A stretch of 64,000 nucleotides of DNA from the NCBI RefSeq assembly GCF_028453695.1, contig NC_135776.1, forward strand, positions 8,440,663 through 8,504,662, written 5' to 3'. Source of the DNA: Augochlora pura (lineage: Eukaryota; Arthropoda; Insecta; Hymenoptera; Halictidae). A model generated the notes under the pieces. That model ran no database searches. It had not been told where the DNA came from and saw nothing but the letters and a program-made list of their open reading frames with translations. Of this stretch, positions 37,000 through 47,690 are shown piece after piece. Each line of letters begins with the position of its first letter. Position 1 is the first letter of the stretch. The translations under genes and the position numbers were made by a program.

Positions 37000-37470
37000 A
37001 AATGTATTATTGATTTCATAAGATTAGCGAATTCATTATTGCTCTAATAAATGTATTATCAACTTCACAAAATTAAAAGAATTTATTATTAATTTAATAA
37101 ATGTATTGTTGACTTAATAAAATAAGCAAATGTATTATTAATCTAATAAATGCATTCTTGATTTAATAAGTATAAGAAATGTATTACTAATTAAATAAGT
37201 GTATTGTTGATTGATATAAGTACAATGAATATATTATTAAATAAATGCATACTTGATGTAATAAATGCAACGAAATATATATTAATTAAATAAATACATT
37301 CTTGCATCAATAAGTTCAACGAACATATTATTAATTCGATAAATGTATTATCGATTTAATAAGTTCAATGAATGTATTGTTAATTTAATAAACGTACTCT
37401 TTGCACGACGAACTAATGAACTAATTGCATTAGTTCAACGAATGCATCGTTGATCTATTAAATCGCGAAT
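37000..37470. repeat. ~50-bp degenerate minisatellite
   Basis: About nine imperfect copies of gaatgtattattaatttaat plus aaatgtattcttgatttaat plus aagttcaac. It lies about 80 bases downstream of the donor at 37550 in the gene's sense direction. Confidence 0.8.
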
Positions 37471-37550
37471 TTAATAAATTGATAGTAACACGTTCCCAAG
37501 ATATTACAATATGGTGTTTCCATGAATAAGAAAAAAAAATGGTCGTTTAC

Positions 37551-37817
37551 CTTTAAGTGAATCGTGGAAATGGCATATTTCTCTTTGGTTTCTCTCTTCT
37601 TCAGAGTTACTTGGAAATCACCGTACAACCGGTGGTAGTCACTTATCTCCGAGGGCGGAATGTACTCGGTGCACTTTTCCACTCCATTTTCAACGAGATC
37701 GGTTAACATGATGATCACTTTGCACTGCTGCTCCCAGATCATTCTCCAGAAGTCGGTAACGGTCGTCTCCATCGGTGCTTGACAAGCGATATAGTACCTC
37801 ATCGCGTTCTTTGGTCC
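37551..37817 (-). CDS. Receptor PTP exon: core of the PTP domain
   Basis: This exon has 267 bp and 89 codons. The acceptor is tgtattccag|GGA at 37817 and the donor AAG|GTAAAC at 37550, both phase 0. It reads GPKNAMRYYIACQAPMETTV, then DFWRMIWEQQCKVIIMLTDL, VENGVEKCTEYIPPSEI and a final strand ending STIHLK. These are the conserved PTP motifs YIAxQxP, DFWxMxW, IxMLTxxxExxxxKC and the beta strand before the WPD loop. The usual YWP after KC is YIPP, a small deviation. Continuity with the exons on both sides is good (SYVR|GPKN; HLK|NLEN). Confidence 0.93.
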
Positions 37818-40800
37818 CTGGAATACAAACACTTCCATGGAACAGGCGAAACGACGTTTCAATCGGTCGATTTTTATTGTTTAGCAAATAGGTCAGATAG
37901 GAAATTGTAGAGACATTAGTATAGTTTAATACATATTCGTTTGCATGACGAAAATTCGTCATTTCACTAATAGCCAAACGATGAAAATTCGTCATTTCTT
38001 TATTATAGAAAATAATTGTTCTTTTAACAAATTAATAAATAATGAATGAGCTTTTAAATCTGACTAAATGAAATTCTAATTTTTACCAAACAGAGATAAT
38101 TCCAATAAAGAACTGATATTAGGTATATAAGAACTAAAGGTTTATAAGTTTTAAGTATATAGAACTAAATAATAGGTGTACAAATCCCATTTTTACTATA
38201 AATAATTGTATATATCCCTCCAAATTAAATTTACCACAATTGGGAACGATAAATAAGAGACAATTTTGTACATACAAATTCTATTTCTATTATAAATCAA
38301 TTCTCTCACATTTTCTAAATTAAAATTAAGCGTCTCGAAAGTTACATAAACAAAAGGCAATTTATGGCGTGTAAATTGCACTTTTAACATAAAGAACTAT
38401 ACCCAAAATTTGAAATCAAAATCAAATTTCACAAAAGTCAAGGGTGACAGACAAAAACAATTTAATGCACATAAATTCTATTATATATAGAATTATATAA
38501 ATACATATATTCTATATCATTAATTATTTTGTATAGTTTTTCCAAAATGTTTGTCAGTAATTAAATGCTCTAAACTCTTTTTGGTTCAGTATTTTCTAAA
38601 CGAAAATTTATAAATATCCACTATATCGGATATAAAATATTAATCCATTTTTACAGTAATGCGATATACTATTTGCATGTATTTAAATGAAATTGGCTGC
38701 TTAATTTCTGCAAAATATATGCACACTGTTTCTGTGACCACAGTTAAGTTGTTAAATTAGCAATTAACAATAATTAACAAACCCTGATGACGAGTTACCG
38801 GACCTTCGATAAATGTGTGTGAGTGCCGGATCAGGATATTGATTCATACCACTAATTACTCGGACCATGCTCATGTTAATTACGAACTAGAGGATATTGC
38901 GCCGAATGAATTTCGACGCGCATTGCACAACACGTGTACGTTCACTAATTGAAACACGTGCAGTTTACATGTAAATAGATACGTATATTAGATAAAGTGA
39001 TTTCAAAGTAACGTTGATCTTAGAGTGGCGGACATTTCGTGTACATCGATTTTTCGAAATTTATTTTTTCACCATGCTTCTTCTAGATTTAATAACTTTT
39101 TTCTTATTCCTAGTCCAGTAGCAAGTTGTTTAAACTAATTGTCGAAAATTGAGTAATTAAGTGGTATAATGTACAATATTGTACAATCATCGAGGATATT
39201 CAATGATGTTTATTGATGATTATATATATAAATTATTTTAATTAAAGTTGATAGATATTGATGAATAATATAATATTATCGACGTATTGTTAATATATTA
39301 TGCACGATATTGCATAACGATGTATTTAAAGAAAGATTGAATTTATAAATTGTTCTAATCAAATTTGGTAGATGTGTTTTTATGTAATTGAATATAATAC
39401 TATTAAATATTGTCAATATGTTATGTAATATTGTATAATAATATATTAAAGGAACAAGTTAAATATAATATTGTATAACAATCTATTTGTGAAATTAGAT
39501 GTAATATTATTAAAATATTATCAATATATTGTACGATACATATATTATACGATATTGTACAGAATATATCGACAATATAATTGGTAATATATTATATCCA
39601 ATTTCATAAATATCTAACAAATTAGAATAATTTATATGTTTTATTATATTTGCGAATATATTATTATACGATATTGTTTTCAAAACTGCAAGACACGAAA
39701 ATGCACAAATGCATTTTTAAGTGTAATTAGTTACGACTAAAAATTTAAAAAGTTTTGGAATTAATTTTCGTGGTTTAAAATATAAACAAACTTTATTCGT
39801 TTATCCTAAAAAATAGCGAAATAAAAGCACTTTTAAACAGGTATTTTTCGTAGGATTATTATGCTCGTAGCTCAATCATTGTTATATGAAATTATAACTA
39901 AAAAAATTCGTTCCACCGTTATGTAATTTATAATAAAATAACACAATTTAAATAAAGCAATATAGTTGAACATAGTTAGATAATTTCAGGAAAAGAGCGT
40001 CCTTTTAATTACACGAGAATTTCTTCCGTCTTTGAGTTTCTTTAAAGAAAATGCCGTACAATCTGCATAAAATAATTTTGCAACATAATTCACCGCAAAT
40101 TTCATTGAAGTTGGAAATTTGATTTTCATTCTAATTTGAATGTTTCAATCCTTTGACTATTGTACCAAAATAAGTTATTACAATCTGTGCCATATAATAA
40201 TAAATTATACCTTACAATATAAAATAATATATTATTGCAATCTATGTCATGTAACAATAAATTATACCTTACAATTGTTATTGATCTTATCTATATAAAA
40301 TAATAATGTCACGTCAATAATATAACTCTACACAAATCATAACCTTAAAATTATGAAAACAATGACGTTACATTTTTAATTAATGTTAATAAAAGAGTCA
40401 CGAAATATAATTAATGAGAACCATCGACATCAATATTCCGTATTACTAATTGAAGTTAATTGTTCGCGCAATGAATCAACCGCAAAGACATGTTGACGCA
40501 GATCAGGTGGCAATACTTTTCATTCGAATTTACATAATCACCGCCGAATCAATCGACCTACGGATGATCGATTATCGTCTCTGTTACCACGAGGCATAAC
40601 TTCAACTTCCCAATCATTCAGTGGAAACAGGTGTTAACGTCCCGTCCCGCTTCCGCGTGTTGCCGCGCGCGCGCGGCTTATGCAATAAGCATTCGTATTC
40701 TTCGTAATGCATTATGCAACATCCTTTTTCTCAGGCAGACAAAACGCCGTGTTAACTATTGCCTTTGCTTGGATCACACGGGACACACTGATGCGCTTTG

Positions 40801-41419
40801 TTAACTATCTATCTGGCTGCCTGGCGCACTGCTAACAATTACAATGTTGCAACGGAGTCTGATAGAGACGCGGTAAACTTTATAATAAATGCAACTTAAC
40901 GTGCAATAATTGTTTATTCTTCTATAAGGAAAATGTTAATTTGTGTTTTAATTGTTACATCTTACCATCGGATTTCCCGTTTTTATATAAAATAAAATAA
41001 AGTAGGAAACGAAATCGCGTGTTGTATGCAAAATTCATGCGTTTGGTAAAAATTGTAATTAGAACGTGGATTCTATGCATTTATGACAAAATTGAATAGT
41101 TGCAATTTGGAAGAACTTGTAAATGTCAATGCATTTTTAAAACGATCGAAGAGAGAACGGACCTGCAATTTATTTTTCATTCTTCGCGATCGACGTAGAA
41201 AATTGATGTTTTGCATATAAGTTCCGCAGTGTAATCATGATTAGAGGTGTTGGGTCATTATTTCCGAAGATATCTTGCGTTTAATCTTTATGATTTCCGC
41301 AAATACCGAATTAATTAAAACGTATTGCATCACTTATGCTAATTGGTAGCGAAAGTTATAAAATGGTACGAGTAGCATGATGTTACAAAGTCCTTAAAAT
41401 TCTGTTGGTTCAAATGTTG

Positions 41420-41620
41420 CTATTGGGTTGGCAATTAAGCGATTGCGGATTTTGTTAATAGATGGTCTTATCCCATTCTTTTGTTTCATCAACGTGTTCA
41501 AAGTAATTAAGTTATATTATTTTCTCACTGTCTGCACTTTCGTCATCAATTTAGTAAGACAATTGTATCGATTAGTTATTTAGTTTCGCTTTTATCGCTG
41601 TTTGAAGATGAAAAATAATT
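41420..41620 (+). mobile_element. Mariner 5' leader relic
   Basis: Begins ggttggcaattaagcgattg and shares the tagtaagacaattgtatcga and tagttatttagtttcg blocks with 36.5 kb. It stops at the ATG (gaagatgaaaaat) with no transposase beyond. Confidence 0.75.
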
Positions 41621-41630
41621 CTCGCAGCCA

Positions 41631-41757
41631 ACTTTATTCATTAATAACTCGTAAACGAAGCCGCGGATTGCATTTTCGCTGAGGAAAAAGTTACTTGAAA
41701 TGATCACAGGTACCCCCTATTTCCCGATTGCGAGACAGTTTTGGGACACCCTGTATA
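41631..41757. mobile_element. Half-copy of the long-armed inverted-repeat element
   Basis: Matches the right arm of 20004-20392 (gaggaaaaagttacttgaaa, caggtaccccctatttc, ttttgggacaccctgtata). The left arm is absent. Confidence 0.7.
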
Positions 41758-41849
41758 ACGTCACAATTCGTCGCTATTATTGACGACGCCGTGACGTCCC
41801 AAAAACGGTAATTTATTATTGAGTGCTAATTTTTTAATTATTAATTTAT

Positions 41850-41872
41850 TACGCTCGAGTGCTAAGGGTTAA
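41850..41872. mobile_element. Solo right end of a family B TTAA element
   Basis: gctcgagtgctaaggg followed by TTAA matches the family B terminus. It lies 84 bases beyond the donor of the exon ending at 41956. Confidence 0.55.
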
Positions 41873-41955
41873 TCTCCAACCCAATGGGAACCAACAACAA
41901 ATATTCGACCAACTAGAACCTGCAAAGCGTTAATAAATATTAGTAAAACACTTAC

Positions 41956-42198
41956 CCTGACGTAACTGGCATTAATGTATTCCGTAAGAGAGTCGTTGTT
42001 AATTTTTTGGAGCGGCACCCTCGTTTCCGGTAGCGGTATCACGTTCGCGTATCTGTTCTTCACTTCGGCCCCGGCCGGCAGCTCGTCTATCTTCGCCGAA
42101 ATTTGCGGAATGCTGGAGAATTCCTCGTTGATTGCGTTAACGTCGTTACAGAAAGATGAAAGCCCGGCAAAATTCAAAGGGTGGGACGGTATGGCGCT
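41956..42198 (-). CDS. Receptor PTP exon: start of the PTP domain (KNRY loop)
   Basis: This exon has 243 bp and 81 codons. The acceptor, tttcctcgttccag|AGC at 42198, has a strong pyrimidine tract; the donor is AGG|GTAAGT at 41955. Both are phase 0. The translation begins SAIPSHPLNFAGLSSFCNDV and continues through EEFSSIP, the phosphotyrosine-recognition segment KNRYANVIPLPETRV, and EYINASYVR. These match the order of the first conserved PTP motifs (an alpha1 helix with EF, then NRY, then YINA). The Tyr of KNRY, which stacks on the substrate phosphotyrosine, is present. A second AG two bases later (ccagag) would shift the frame and is rejected. Confidence 0.92.
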
Positions 42199-42574
42199 CT
42201 GGAACGAGGAAACGCAACGTTCGTAGGAATTGTACGACTTTCGTGGCTTTTATCGCGACGTTAACAGGGTTAACAGCAGTTTCGCCGACTGGTCTAGTCG
42301 CCGCGCGGCGGCCTGGTATGCCGTCGTTTGCGGTCAAAATTATTTCAACGTTATTATTAACGCGTCAACGACGAGGCGTTTTTGTTAAAACTTTATTATA
42401 CAACGGGTGATTTTAATAGTATAGAATTCTAAAAATGTGATAAACATTTCTGTAATTGATATATTTTATCGAAATTTCTACTGCCAGAAAAAAAACACTA
42501 ATAAATATTAATAAACACTGTATGTATGTTACAATGCGTAGAATAAAACGAGAATTAAGATTGCAATATTATTC

Positions 42575-42700
42575 TCTCTAATTCAGTTTTTAAACAAAAA
42601 TGGACAATTTAGAAAAATTAGATACGATTATTCGATCCTCGCGATTCATTTTTATAATCTTTGATAATTAACAAGTACAAAAACGAATCGTGAATATAAC
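42575..42700. mobile_element. Partial inverted-repeat element related to 43.3 kb
   Basis: ttaaacaaaaatggacaatt at its left matches the end of the element at 43305-43506, and an inner inverted pair (gattcatttttataa with caaaaacgaatc) resembles that element's interior. Confidence 0.5.
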
Positions 42701-43304
42701 CTTGACATAAAATTTTTTATTTCTGTCTTTATTGTAACTAGCAATCATAGTTATTTAAAACGTCTAACATAGATTCTAGATCGCTGTAAAGTTGACAATT
42801 GTTATGAAATTTTTTTCGGACCTGCAACTTGAAAAATTCAATTCCGGCCACGGAAAACGGGTATCCAGTTTGTTGTGCGCCGCGCCGCGTCGGTTTCGCG
42901 GGACTCGATTTTCTAGATTGCTTTCAAAGTTGTCGCAGTTTGATGAATTCAAACGAAGGCTAGTTTTAACGCGGTTAAGTCGGCAGCGTTCTTTGATATA
43001 CTGTTTAATCAGTTTGCGCGAGCACTGCTTTCTCGTTTAACGACGTTTATTACGCGCGGAATTCAATTCCGTGGCCGCAAATTGTTTTCTATCGTGTTGC
43101 CGTGCAGGATGCCAAAAAATGTTCGGTCTTCGTGCGCGTATTTTGCTACGTTAAATGTTGCCTCCGGAACGAGTTTATTGTCCCACGTAATCTCAAATAG
43201 CGCAATTACTTCCAAGCGTTTGGATTAGTCTAATTAGGTCCATCTATTTGTATGAAATGAATTGCAATTTCATAGAATGAGAATTACATTGAACCAATTG
43301 TCTC

Positions 43305-43506
43305 TTAACCTCTAAATAAAAATAGACAATTTGGGAGGTCATAATACTAGTATATGTTTGAAATAATTATGTGCGACAGGATATTAAGGTTATGTCACGG
43401 GTCGTTTTTATAATCGTCGATGGTCGATAACTATAGAAACGAGTCGCAAGCCTTTAATTATCGTATTTACTCTTTCCAAATTGTCCATTTTTGTTTATAA
43501 GTTCAG
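43305..43506. mobile_element. Inverted-repeat element with ~30-bp ends
   Basis: The left end ctaaataaaaatagacaatt and right end (reverse complement) ataaacaaaaatggacaatt continue as an inverted repeat for about 30 bases. About 200 bp, noncoding. The left side has TTAA, the right TTCA. Confidence 0.65.
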
Positions 43507-44139
43507 CGACGTTTGGAGAGAATTTATTATAATTACAAATGTTATGATTTATAAGAGCTCGTCTGGTATCTATAAAGGAGCGAGGAAGCGTTGATTTCTT
43601 ATAATAAAAAAGATAATAGATGAAATGAAATAATGCTCTTACATTACATTCTTAATGTTCGAATGCACGAATAATATTTGAAGTATTCTACGGGAACACA
43701 AGTCTGAGAAATTTACCTGTGCAATGAACTTATATTTACAAGAACGTGTTAAATGTATGCTGTAAACAGAAAGATAAATTCAACAGCAAAACATCGTTTT
43801 CGATAGAAAGAAAGGTATAGTAAACGTTAAATTAAATGTAGTATTAGTCTTGTTCCGTGATATTATTATAATATTTAATATTATTATAATTTCTTATTAT
43901 TTAATTTTAGTATTATCTAATACTATATTATAACTCAAAAATTGCCTCTAAAATTCTGCATCATCTAATGAACGTTTTTGATTTCCTTTTTATTTATGAA
44001 TCTCGAAATTCTTAGAAGAGATTTATGTATAGATTGTTATTAACCGACGGAAGCTGTACTATAGTTCTCGTCAGGATTAATGTTGAGTATATTAAACTTT
44101 CTTTCGAAGTAACTAATACTATTCAAATACTGCTTAAAT

Positions 44140-44245
44140 ATTATTTAAATACCATTAAAATGTATTTAAATACTATTAAAATGTATTTATTATACCAAAA
44201 TGTATTTATTATACCAAAACGTATTTATTATACCGAAACGCGTTA
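44140..44245. repeat. 19-bp tandem repeats
   Basis: Three copies of aaaatgtatttattatacc preceded by copies of atttaaatactattaaaatg. The array ends about 20 bases downstream of the GTAAGT donor at 44266. Confidence 0.85.
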
Positions 44246-44266
44246 ATTATACCGATAATTACTTAC

Positions 44267-44434
44267 CGAATCCTCGAACGTCGGATTCCCATAACTCCTT
44301 TTCGACGACCTAGCTACCCCTTTGCGTCTCACGCTGTTGTACGCGGAGACGCTGTCGACGCTGTAAGCGTCCAGAGAGACCGGACGGCATCGCTCGCCAT
44401 AGTTGAACCTCGTCTGCCTCTTTCTCATAATGAA
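44267..44434 (-). CDS. Receptor PTP exon: cytoplasmic juxtamembrane segment
   Basis: This exon has 168 bp and 56 codons. The acceptor is ttctttgcag|TTC at 44434 and the donor TCG|GTAAGT at 44266, both phase 0. It encodes FIMRKRQTRFNYGERCRPV, then a Ser/Tyr-rich stretch (SLDAYSVDSVSAYNSVRRKG), then a basic part ending NPTFEDS. The Arg/Lys cluster directly after the transmembrane helix is the stop-transfer and inner-leaflet contact. The NPTF motif resembles an NPxF/Y sorting or adaptor motif, which is inference only. Four Tyr and many Ser residues could be phosphorylated. Spacing puts the PTP domain about 75-80 residues after the membrane, as is usual in receptor PTPs. Confidence 0.88.
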
Positions 44435-46759
44435 CTGCAAAGAAGAAAATTCCCCCGATAAGCCGGTTAACGTTCGTCCACCGAAGAACGCGACATTAAA
44501 AAGTCAGCCACTCTGCAAATGAATCGTTTCTGAGACACTCGAGGCAGGATATCAATGTCAAAGCGAGGTGGTAGGCTTGTTCGATGACACTCGAAGCGTT
44601 GGCACGGTGCTCGACGCTACTTCTTGTCTATGCACACAGGGTAACCCATTCGAATCGATTCACACAGAGATATGTACAGATGTATACGCATATACCTTGG
44701 AAATCGTTTACGATAATGAGAAGTGTTTGAAAGAAAAATTAAATGGCTTTGAGGGGACACATAATCTGATAGCAAGGTTAGCCTAAGTCGCGCGTGAAGA
44801 AGATTTGAAGGACAATTTCATTTCTTTAAATTGAATGATATGTTTTATAATGTTTTATAATCTATGTACAGTTTTATTTTCTATGTAAAAATTGTAACAT
44901 ATTTACTGTGAAAATCATTGACTTAAAAGATGTTTTTTGGTTAGTATTAAAAAATAGTTAATAAAATTCTGTTCGACACAATCGAATAGTTTTCATTTTT
45001 TAATTAGTTAGTTAATTGTTAAAATAACTTTTAAAACGTATTCCCTGGAATGATAATGTATCTGGATAGAAATTGATTCGAATAAAATTCTATTCAACAA
45101 TCGAACACAAATGTAACCGGATAAACATTTGTCGGATTGCATACTTTTATTTGAATAAAAGTTACTAATTTAATTGCTAAATTACTAAATAAAATTATAT
45201 AACTTATTGTAATCTTCTTGAAGTTTTATACCAATCTCGGGTATTCACACTTTTTTTTCTTGTTTTAATTTCTATTTACACGATTTTCAAGAGAATACTA
45301 TATACCTTTTTTGGACATTTATTTTTTTAATTAATATACCTAATTCTGTAATAGCAAAATATAACAAAATAGTGTCGTGCACTGTACACAAAGATAATAT
45401 TTTCAACTTCAATAATGGGAAGGTTAGAGGTTAGGGTGACTAATCAAGGAACATGGAGAATTTCAGTGGATATTTGTAAAAATAAACAAATTAAGCAGGA
45501 CATAAAGCAAAGTTCGTTTGCACTGTTGGTTTGTTAATCTGAAAGTAGGTTATTTGATAAATATTGCGGCATGATATCAATATTTGAAATTATGAGATGA
45601 TTAGTACAGTGAGGGCCGAAGGTATGTGTATAATTACGTGATATTTATATATCATTAGATGTTTAAATAGGATGCATGAAATATTGTACTAAGTGATTAC
45701 ATGTATGAATAGTTAATCAGCTAAATGGTAAAGCATCAAGATTGATACATTATTAAATACGTATATCACAGATATCAGTACGTTCTTCTGTATTATAAAT
45801 AATTAAAAACCAATTATTTATTTCAATTAATATATACTAATTGAAAAAAAATTGATTTTTATATATATAATTGACAATGAAATATGTATAGATATAATTA
45901 TATAATCGCTTTGTTGAGTCTTTTAATGTGAATATTTATGTATGTATTTATACAGCAATCATATATTATAAACCTTAGCAAAGCATTTATTAAATTGATT
46001 ACTATCAAAAGTTTAAAATATATTTGCATTTCAATAAATTATTATTACTACACCAAATAACTATAAAAACTTTATACAAATGTATCCTAACATTAAAAAT
46101 TGATTATATATTAAATATTCGACGATAGCATACGATTTCAAACAGCAAGTACAATGGATCGGTATGCAACTCATTGCAACATCGTCCGAGTAAACAACGA
46201 CGCGAATTCACACCGCTGGCCGCGGAGGAACAACGTCGAACATCGACGATCATGTAATGATCCATGTTCCTCGTCGCGAAACATGTTTTAACAGCGAAGC
46301 TCGGCCATGAGGAATGCCTAAGGTGGAAATCAATGAAGCGGCGATTGTTGCTCGATCTAATCACCGGCCCAAGGCCGAGCGCGCGCGGTATCTTTTATTT
46401 TGCAACAAGTATCGCAGTGCATCGCGGCTCCGCGAAACCGCAATTGATCTCGATGTGATACCCGAAGGTTTTATGCTCGACAGAGAAGAAGTCGTTTAAT
46501 CAATCGAACAAACGGACTCCGGCGTATCCACATTTCCCTTTCGCTTTTCTGCGGCGAGGACGTGACGAGGTATTCGATAATGACGACAACGATATTTATA
46601 CGACCCCGTAAATGCCAGTGCACAGTGACGGAAATTATTCGACAGCTGGGCAAAAGCTTTTTCATTTCAGTCGGATCTTGTATGATTATCCGAAATTTAA
46701 ATAAGCGAAACGACGATTGCTGTTCGAATTTCGATCGACCGAAAGAAAGATTTTACGTG

Positions 46760-47340
46760 TTTCAATTATTCGAAATGCTGATTAACAGAATTTCGTTTAT
46801 GTGAAATATCAGTAAATCGAATTTTAATTATTTGAAGTGACGATTAATCGAATTCCAATTATGTGAAGTGTTGATTCATCGAATTTTAATTATTTGAAAT
46901 GTTGAGTCGAATTACAGTTATTAGAAATGCTAATCAATTCAATTAAATTTTGATTACGTGAAACGTCGATTAACCGAATTTTTATTGTGCACATTGTCGA
47001 TTGGTAGAATTTCAATTATGTAAAATATCAGTTTTTAACACATTATTTTTATCATATTGGTTAATCGAATTTCAATTATTTGAAATATTGAATAATCGAA
47101 GTACAGATCAATCGCTTTTCAATTACGCGAAACGTTGATTAGTCGAATTTCGATTATGAGAATCTCCGATTATTCGAATTTTAATTATTAGAAATGTCGA
47201 TTATTCAAAATTCAATTACGTGACACCATTATTTTCTGAATACGAATCGTACGAAACGTGGATTAACCGAATTTCAATTCTCTCAATTACAATTGTCTGA
47301 GTTACAATCATGCAAAGCGTCATTCATTCGAATTTTAGAT
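46760..47340. repeat. ~33-35-bp degenerate minisatellite, fifteen or more copies
   Basis: The consensus is close to attatgtgaaatgtcgatta plus atcgaatttca. Copies drift strongly but keep the gaa, cgatta and cgaattt blocks. Confidence 0.85.
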
Positions 47341-47544
47341 GTCTCATAAATCATCTCAATCTTTAATTACAAAAGAAAAGTATTAAAGTAAATTAATGTA
47401 AGCAAAAATATGAAGTTTACGAACATTGATAAATTTATTTTTATTTCTTATTAATTCTGTATATTTTCGTGAAATTATAATGTGTATTACAGTAATAATA
47501 ATTGAGTTATGTAATTCTTAACTACATATAGTTCTTACGCGACA

Positions 47545-47690
47545 AAACGCGTCAATTAGCGAAATTTCAATTATCAGTATTTCAATTTTCCAACGCGTCA
47601 ATTATCAGAGTTTCAATTATCCAACGCGTCAATTATTGACATTTGAATTGTCCAACACACCTCTTACCGGAATTTCCATTGTCCACGTGA
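47545..47690. repeat. Second minisatellite, about four copies
   Basis: Units of acgcgtcaattatcagagtt plus tcaattatcca. Related in texture to the array at 46.76 kb but with its own core. Confidence 0.8.

Larger units (their letters stand above)
33364..37550 (-). other. Receptor PTP intron 6 (between WPD-loop and core exons)
   Basis: 4.2 kb, donor GTAAAC at 37550 and acceptor ttttcag at 33364. It contains a solo family B end, an inverted pair at 34.2 kb, two minisatellites at 34.6-35.1 kb, a dispersed repeat at 35.8 kb, a G-run patch at 36.25 kb, a mariner relic at 36.5 kb and a ~50-bp array at 37.0-37.5 kb. No additional exon is supported. Confidence 0.8.
37818..41955 (-). other. Receptor PTP intron 5
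   Basis: 4.1 kb. Apart from a pair of gacgaaaattcgtc-type palindromes near 37946-37999 and a stacked set of transposon relics at 41.42-41.87 kb, it is AT-rich with TA-palindromic stretches at 39.2-39.7 kb and no recognisable exon. Confidence 0.75.
42199..44266 (-). other. Receptor PTP intron 4
   Basis: 2.1 kb. It holds a pair of related terminal-inverted-repeat elements (42.58 and 43.3 kb), a GC-rich CpG-containing patch at about 42830-43090 with no supported exon, and a short array next to the upstream donor at 44140-44245. Confidence 0.75.

Noticed and set aside
46104..46665. Small overlapping open frames at 46.1-46.7 kb as receptor PTP exons
   Set aside because: Frames are open on both strands, no good acceptor and donor pair in phase 0 was found, and the neighbouring exons already join cleanly.
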